Shown here piece after piece: positions 61,039 through 64,000 of a stretch of DNA of 64,000 bases. The DNA is from CAZSVE01 sp964610175 (lineage in GTDB: Bacteria > Pseudomonadota > Gammaproteobacteria > HK1), in NCBI GenBank assembly GCA_964610175.1, contig CAZSVE010000003.1, positions 1-64,000 on the forward strand. Reading direction: 5' to 3'. The notes beneath the pieces were generated by a model. The model did not search any database and was not told where the DNA came from. It saw only the letters and a list, made by a program, of their open reading frames with translations. How positions within the stretch are numbered: the stretch's first letter is position 1; every line of letters begins with the position of its first letter. A program made the position numbers and the translations under genes.

Positions 61039-61560
61039 ATGAATAAGAAGCATATTTATCCGATATTGGGAGTCATTGGTTCTCTTGCATCGATAGTGGC
61101 TCTATTTTTAGCCTTTTATGGTAAGGTGGATAGTCTCGCTATAAAAATCAATGGTAACGATAACCCAATTAATGCCAATCGCATTAGTGATGTTCAAGGA
61201 AATGTAATAATAAATCAATCATCGGAAACCAATGTGACGGGACAATTCCATGTCCCTACAAATTTGTATGGCCTTACTTATCATCAGGCTAGGAAAGAAT
61301 TACTCGGGAAGGGCTGGATTCCTAATAAAAGACATTGGTTACACGGTGATACAGTCAATATGAAAAGTGGTAATGGTCCGATTTTTTGGAAAAAAGGTTA
61401 TTTTGAGCTTGATTCGTGTAGTGGCACTGGCTATGCGTATTGCAGGTTTGAATTTTTTGATCCAAGCGGGAGAATTCTAGTTATCATTACGGAGGGTGAA
61501 GAATGGAGCAAGGGAGAAGATATACACGCAACAGTTGCGCGAGTGTATTTTGAGAATTGA
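61039..61560 (+). CDS. Small membrane-anchored protein of unknown function
   Basis: The 173-residue protein has an N-terminal transmembrane helix (IYPILGVIGSLASIVALFLA), then about 40 residues rich in Asn/Ile/Val (NGNDNPINANRISDVQGNVI), and a C-terminal domain. The domain begins LYGLTYHQARKELLGKGWIP and continues DSCSGTGYAYCRFEFFDPSG, a PASTA-like or inhibitor-like pattern whose function I do not know; the two cysteines are probably disulfide-bonded outside the cytoplasm. Base composition is AT-richer than in leuS, marking the start of an acquired island. Confidence 0.65.
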   Translation: MNKKHIYPILGVIGSLASIVALFLAFYGKVDSLAIKINGNDNPINANRISDVQGNVIINQSSETNVTGQFHVPTNLYGLTYHQARKELLGKGWIPNKRHWLHGDTVNMKSGNGPIFWKKGYFELDSCSGTGYAYCRFEFFDPSGRILVIITEGEEWSKGEDIHATVARVYFEN

Positions 61561-61667
61561 ATCGATTATTTTTAACATGTGTGTTCAGCTAACCACGACG
61601 CTATTGTTCCCTTCGTGTCGATTAACCCATGATATTAGTCGCTGAAGACGAAAAAGTGAAAATTCAA

Positions 61668-61919
61668 ATGCCAACGATACTTGTTCTATTTGGATGGCGT
61701 CTTTTTTTCTATGCAAATGAAGGAAATGAACCTATCCATGTACATTGCCGAAAAGGAGGTATGGAATGTAAATATTGGATAGACGATGAGAATTTCGATA
61801 TTCAGGAAGCGTATTCTTATGGAATGTCGACAAGGGATAAGAAACAAATACGAAAAATAATATTCGAACACTTCGATTACATCGTGGATCAATGGAATGT
61901 TTTTCAGGAAAGGCGATAA
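61668..61919 (+). CDS. DUF4160-family protein (candidate TA partner)
   Basis: The 83-residue protein has the DUF4160 layout: MPTILVLFGWRLFFYANEGN ... EPIHVHCRKGG and a helical end. DUF4160 and DUF2442 genes often form a pair, and that is seen here: the DUF2442 gene starts two bases after this stop. An upstream ATG (61629) is in frame, but the family usually begins MPT, so 61668 is chosen. Toxin-antitoxin function is suspected from this pairing, not shown. Confidence 0.78.
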   Translation: MPTILVLFGWRLFFYANEGNEPIHVHCRKGGMECKYWIDDENFDIQEAYSYGMSTRDKKQIRKIIFEHFDYIVDQWNVFQERR

Positions 61920-61921
61920 AG

Positions 61922-62179
61922 ATGAAAAAGTTTCATAAAGTAGAAAATGCGCGGTTCGAAAAGGGCGTTCTCAGTCTTCGTGTCGATGACATCGACATCA
62001 GAAGAAACTTGAATGAATTATCTTCCACGCTTGCCAATGCAAAGGAAGCGGAACAAAAAGAATTCGAGATTTCACCTTCCGGGTATGGTATCCATTGGCC
62101 TCTGATCGATGAAGATATTTCAATAGACGGCCTTCTGGGTATTGCGCATGGTCCGGGTGAGAACGAAAAGGGCGCGTAA
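61922..62179 (+). CDS. DUF2442-family protein
   Basis: The 85-residue protein begins KKFHKVENARFEKGVLSLRV and contains FEISPSGYGIHWPLIDEDIS, the DUF2442 hallmark (GIHWPxIDEDIS). The ATG is two bases beyond the DUF4160 stop, indicating translational coupling. The family has been linked to DNA binding by its partners; its role here is inferred from the pair. Confidence 0.83.
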   Translation: MKKFHKVENARFEKGVLSLRVDDIDIRRNLNELSSTLANAKEAEQKEFEISPSGYGIHWPLIDEDISIDGLLGIAHGPGENEKGA

Positions 62180-62321
62180 CTTAGAAATAGAAGCGGATCA
62201 CTTCCGGCTATTGAATGATGCCGGGAAACCCTATCTTTAATCCGCCGGAAGGATTCGATATCGTGGATTCCCGCAAATCGGAACCTTGCCAGGGCCGCTT
62301 GATGGCGGGGTTTCTTGTTCA

Positions 62322-62402
62322 CGTATCGGAAAAAGAATTCTGAAGAACCGATGCTGGAATTCGGACTTACCCCCTTTGGACCCTGACGCGAAGCGCTAAC
62401 AA
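62322..62402 (+). repeat. Repeat family B, copy
   Basis: GTATCGGAAAAAGAATTCTG, then ACTTACCCCCTTTGGACC, then GACGCGAAGCGCTAAC; more diverged than other copies. Confidence 0.7.
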
Positions 62403-62451
62403 ATAACAACATACCGGCCCCATCGATCGAGGCCCCGTCGAGGTAAAAACC

Positions 62452-62649
62452 ATGCGATACACCGTTGTGCTGGAACCATCCGAAGAGGGATACGCGGTCT
62501 CCGTGCCGGGATTGCCCGGCTGCCATTCCCAGGGAAATACCGAGCAGGAAGCCTTGAGGAATATTTCCCATGCCGTTTATGAATATCTGGAGGTTGTCAG
62601 GGAACTGACGAATCACAAGATGGTTAGGCAAATCGAGGTTGGGGGTTGA
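62452..62649 (+). CDS. hicB: HicB-family antitoxin
   Basis: The 65-residue protein begins MRYTVVLEPSEEGYAVSVPG and has CHSQGNTEQEALRNISHAVY, the HicB partial RNase-H-like fold. It precedes the HicA gene by three bases, the usual antitoxin-first variant. A second HicB-like gene in this window (6976..7184) belongs to a different subgroup and is broken. Confidence 0.9.
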   Translation: MRYTVVLEPSEEGYAVSVPGLPGCHSQGNTEQEALRNISHAVYEYLEVVRELTNHKMVRQIEVGG

Positions 62650-62652
62650 ATA

Positions 62653-62865
62653 TTGCCTAAATTTGTTGGCATCAATCACCTCGATGCGGTACGGGCCTTG
62701 AAGAAGGCGGGGTTCTGGGTGGCTCGTCAGGGAAAACATATCGTCATGACCAACGGCGCCCGAATCATCACGATTCCTCGTCATAACCCCGTCAATGCAA
62801 TCACCATGGGGAATATTATTCATGACGCGGGACTGACCAAGGAAGAATTCAAGGGGTTTTTGTGA
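62653..62865 (+). CDS. hicA: HicA-family mRNA interferase toxin
   Basis: The 70-residue protein has the double-stranded-RNA-binding-like fold of HicA: LKKAGFWVARQGKHIVMTNG with the catalytic His in GKHIVM, then ITIPRHNPVNAITMGNII and DAGLTKEEF. The start is TTG 62653, with GGGGG upstream and no better codon. It probably cleaves mRNA when HicB is degraded; this pair looks intact. Confidence 0.88.
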   Translation: MPKFVGINHLDAVRALKKAGFWVARQGKHIVMTNGARIITIPRHNPVNAITMGNIIHDAGLTKEEFKGFL

Positions 62866-62962
62866 AGAAGTCTCATAGAAGGGGTAAGCGAAGTGCGTCC
62901 ATCTTCATTGGTCTCTCTCCAGCTTTAATTATCGTATCTTCATACTAGGTGAAGGTAATAGC

Positions 62963-64000
62963 ATGATGAAAAGAGTGTGCATATATTGCAATAAAGAAAA
63001 GCCGAAGGATGAATTCTCTTTAGAACATATATTTCCGGATGCATTAGGCGGAGCATTATGTTCGGATGTATTCAAAACAAGAAGGGTATGCAGGCAGTGT
63101 AATTCAATTTCCGGTCTATTCGTAGATGGCGCTCTTATCAAGAATTTCTTTATTCAGAACGACTTGGCGGAGTCTGCGCTGAATTACATAGATCTGGAAA
63201 AACCAGCCTCCTTACCACTCAGATATATGGGACCAGTCGATAACCTTACGATAGGTGACGATTTATCATGTGATTCATGGTTTGGGCCTCATGGTGGCCT
63301 AATTTATCATAGAAGGAAAAAAGCGGATACGAAATATGACACAATAGCAGGTGGAAATCCCATCGATAATAAGAAGTTTAGGGGCGAGATATATATCTTC
63401 GCTCAAAATGAGGACATGTATTGGAATAAAGTACTGCTATTGTCAGCATATATATATTTCAAGCATGCACGCCGTATTTCAGGAAACTTTCCAGAATCTT
63501 CGGTAACTTTTGACAATAACGGTGAACGGCCATATTTCGATGAACCCACGGAAAATGAAAAGGCGTTTTTGGAAGAGATCAAAAACATTCAAGGGAAAAA
63601 ACACGAAGGGAAATTCGCTGTTCAAATAGGCTTTGAACAACGTTTCCTGTGCAAATTGCGTTGGCTTTTGGGACCAATATACTTGGGGAGCAATTCCTTG
63701 CATCGGAATACGCGACAAATCTTAGAAACGCATTCTGGGAAAAAGATGTCAACCGAGGGAAAATACATGGTGTCGATTTTTCCCACTTCTTCAACGGTCT
63801 TGGTTCTGAATATCCTATGAAATTGTTTACCTGGGATGGTGTCCACACTATTCTGATTTATCCGACGGACGATGTACTATTTGGGTTTATATTTCTCTTT
63901 GGGAAGAGAACGATGAGTATCCCTATCGCCAAGGATCGGGATCTATGGAAAGATAAAATAACTCATCCCCAGGTATATGTTATATGCCAACCACTGGGTA
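62963..64000 (+). pseudogene. HNH-endonuclease-like protein, frameshifted and cut by the window end
   Basis: The N-terminus has CIYCNKEKPKDEFSLEHIFP (cysteines 6 and 9, EHIFP) and RVCRQCNSISG (cysteines 43 and 46), a zinc-bound HNH-type site. The first frame runs to 63820, but from about 63653 its sequence stops making sense. The other frame continues LAFGTNILGEQFLASEYATN ... IHGVDFSHFFNGLGSEYPMK ... to the window end with no stop. One extra base in GCAAATTG (e.g. CAAAATTG) would join them as CK-IALAFG. Low GC. Its target is unknown; it could be a defence or homing-type nuclease. Confidence 0.7.

Overview
The window looks like a gammaproteobacterial chromosome. It carries ssrA (tmRNA with tag ANDDNYALAA), ileS, leuS, rpsT, dapF and lysA, a CysZ-type sulfate permease, YgfX, FtsK and LolA, ppk1 and the methionine-salvage genes mtnB/mtnC. 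The density of degenerate dispersed repeats, the 48-residue TPR repeat protein, the split TA/defence genes and several one-base frameshifts suggest a repeat-rich, fluid genome such as a sulfur-oxidising symbiont or a relative. That lineage is an inference from style, not a match I can verify.

Layout. 0-4 kb: tmRNA with its terminator, then a primase-helicase of the TOTE type whose 5' end carries a 25-bp tandem duplication. 3.8-6.1 kb: retropepsin-like protease, orphan substrate-binding protein and metallophosphoesterase. 6.4-10.1 kb (minus): ileS, a frameshifted hicB and ygfX. 11-16.9 kb: methyltransferase, rpsT, lysA and dapF split by an inserted GrlR-like plus RelA/SpoT-domain pair, and acylphosphatase. 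17-25.3 kb (minus): two membrane-anchored TPR proteins, CysZ, an M15-type peptidase, a DUF350 protein, a Met-rich coiled-coil protein and a lipoprotein. 26-36 kb: tRNA-Ser(UGA), glgX, mlaA, a DUF523 protein, a DUF4340 protein and ppk1. 36.4-44.3 kb: a GDP-mannose/GDP-fucose sugar-nucleotide locus (fcl, manC, gmd, Gfo/Idh oxidoreductase) with a Nudix hydrolase, a methyltransferase and a phosphoesterase; a 174-bp MITE-like element supplies the last 39 codons of gmd. 44.6-47.8 kb: a recent tandem duplication of an rpn-type nuclease gene with a swapped 3' segment, ending at the 3' half of a tRNA-Arg gene beside a broken integrase. 47.9-49.3 kb: mtnB and a frameshifted mtnC. 49.7-61 kb: ftsK, lolA and leuS, with about 5 kb of accessory genes (cytochrome c, PD-(D/E)XK protein, AAA ATPase plus TOPRIM-like pair) between ftsK and lolA. 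61-64 kb: an AT-richer island with a DUF4160/DUF2442 pair, hicBA and a frameshifted HNH-type gene running off the window.

Intergenic DNA is dominated by two repeat families. Family A is about 108 bp, runs from GCGAAGCTTCGC to GAGCGGGAAATAAACAAA, and has at least 15 near-full copies plus fragments in both orientations. Family B is about 90 bp and is centred on the hairpin GGCGC-GAA-GCGCC. Less common are family C (paired ATTTCGA/TCGAAAT ends) and family D (two inverted copies 31 kb apart). The candidates most worth following are the rpn tandem with predicted in-gene small proteins, the GrlR-like/RelA-SpoT pair, the AAA/TOPRIM pair, the TOTE gene and repeat family A.
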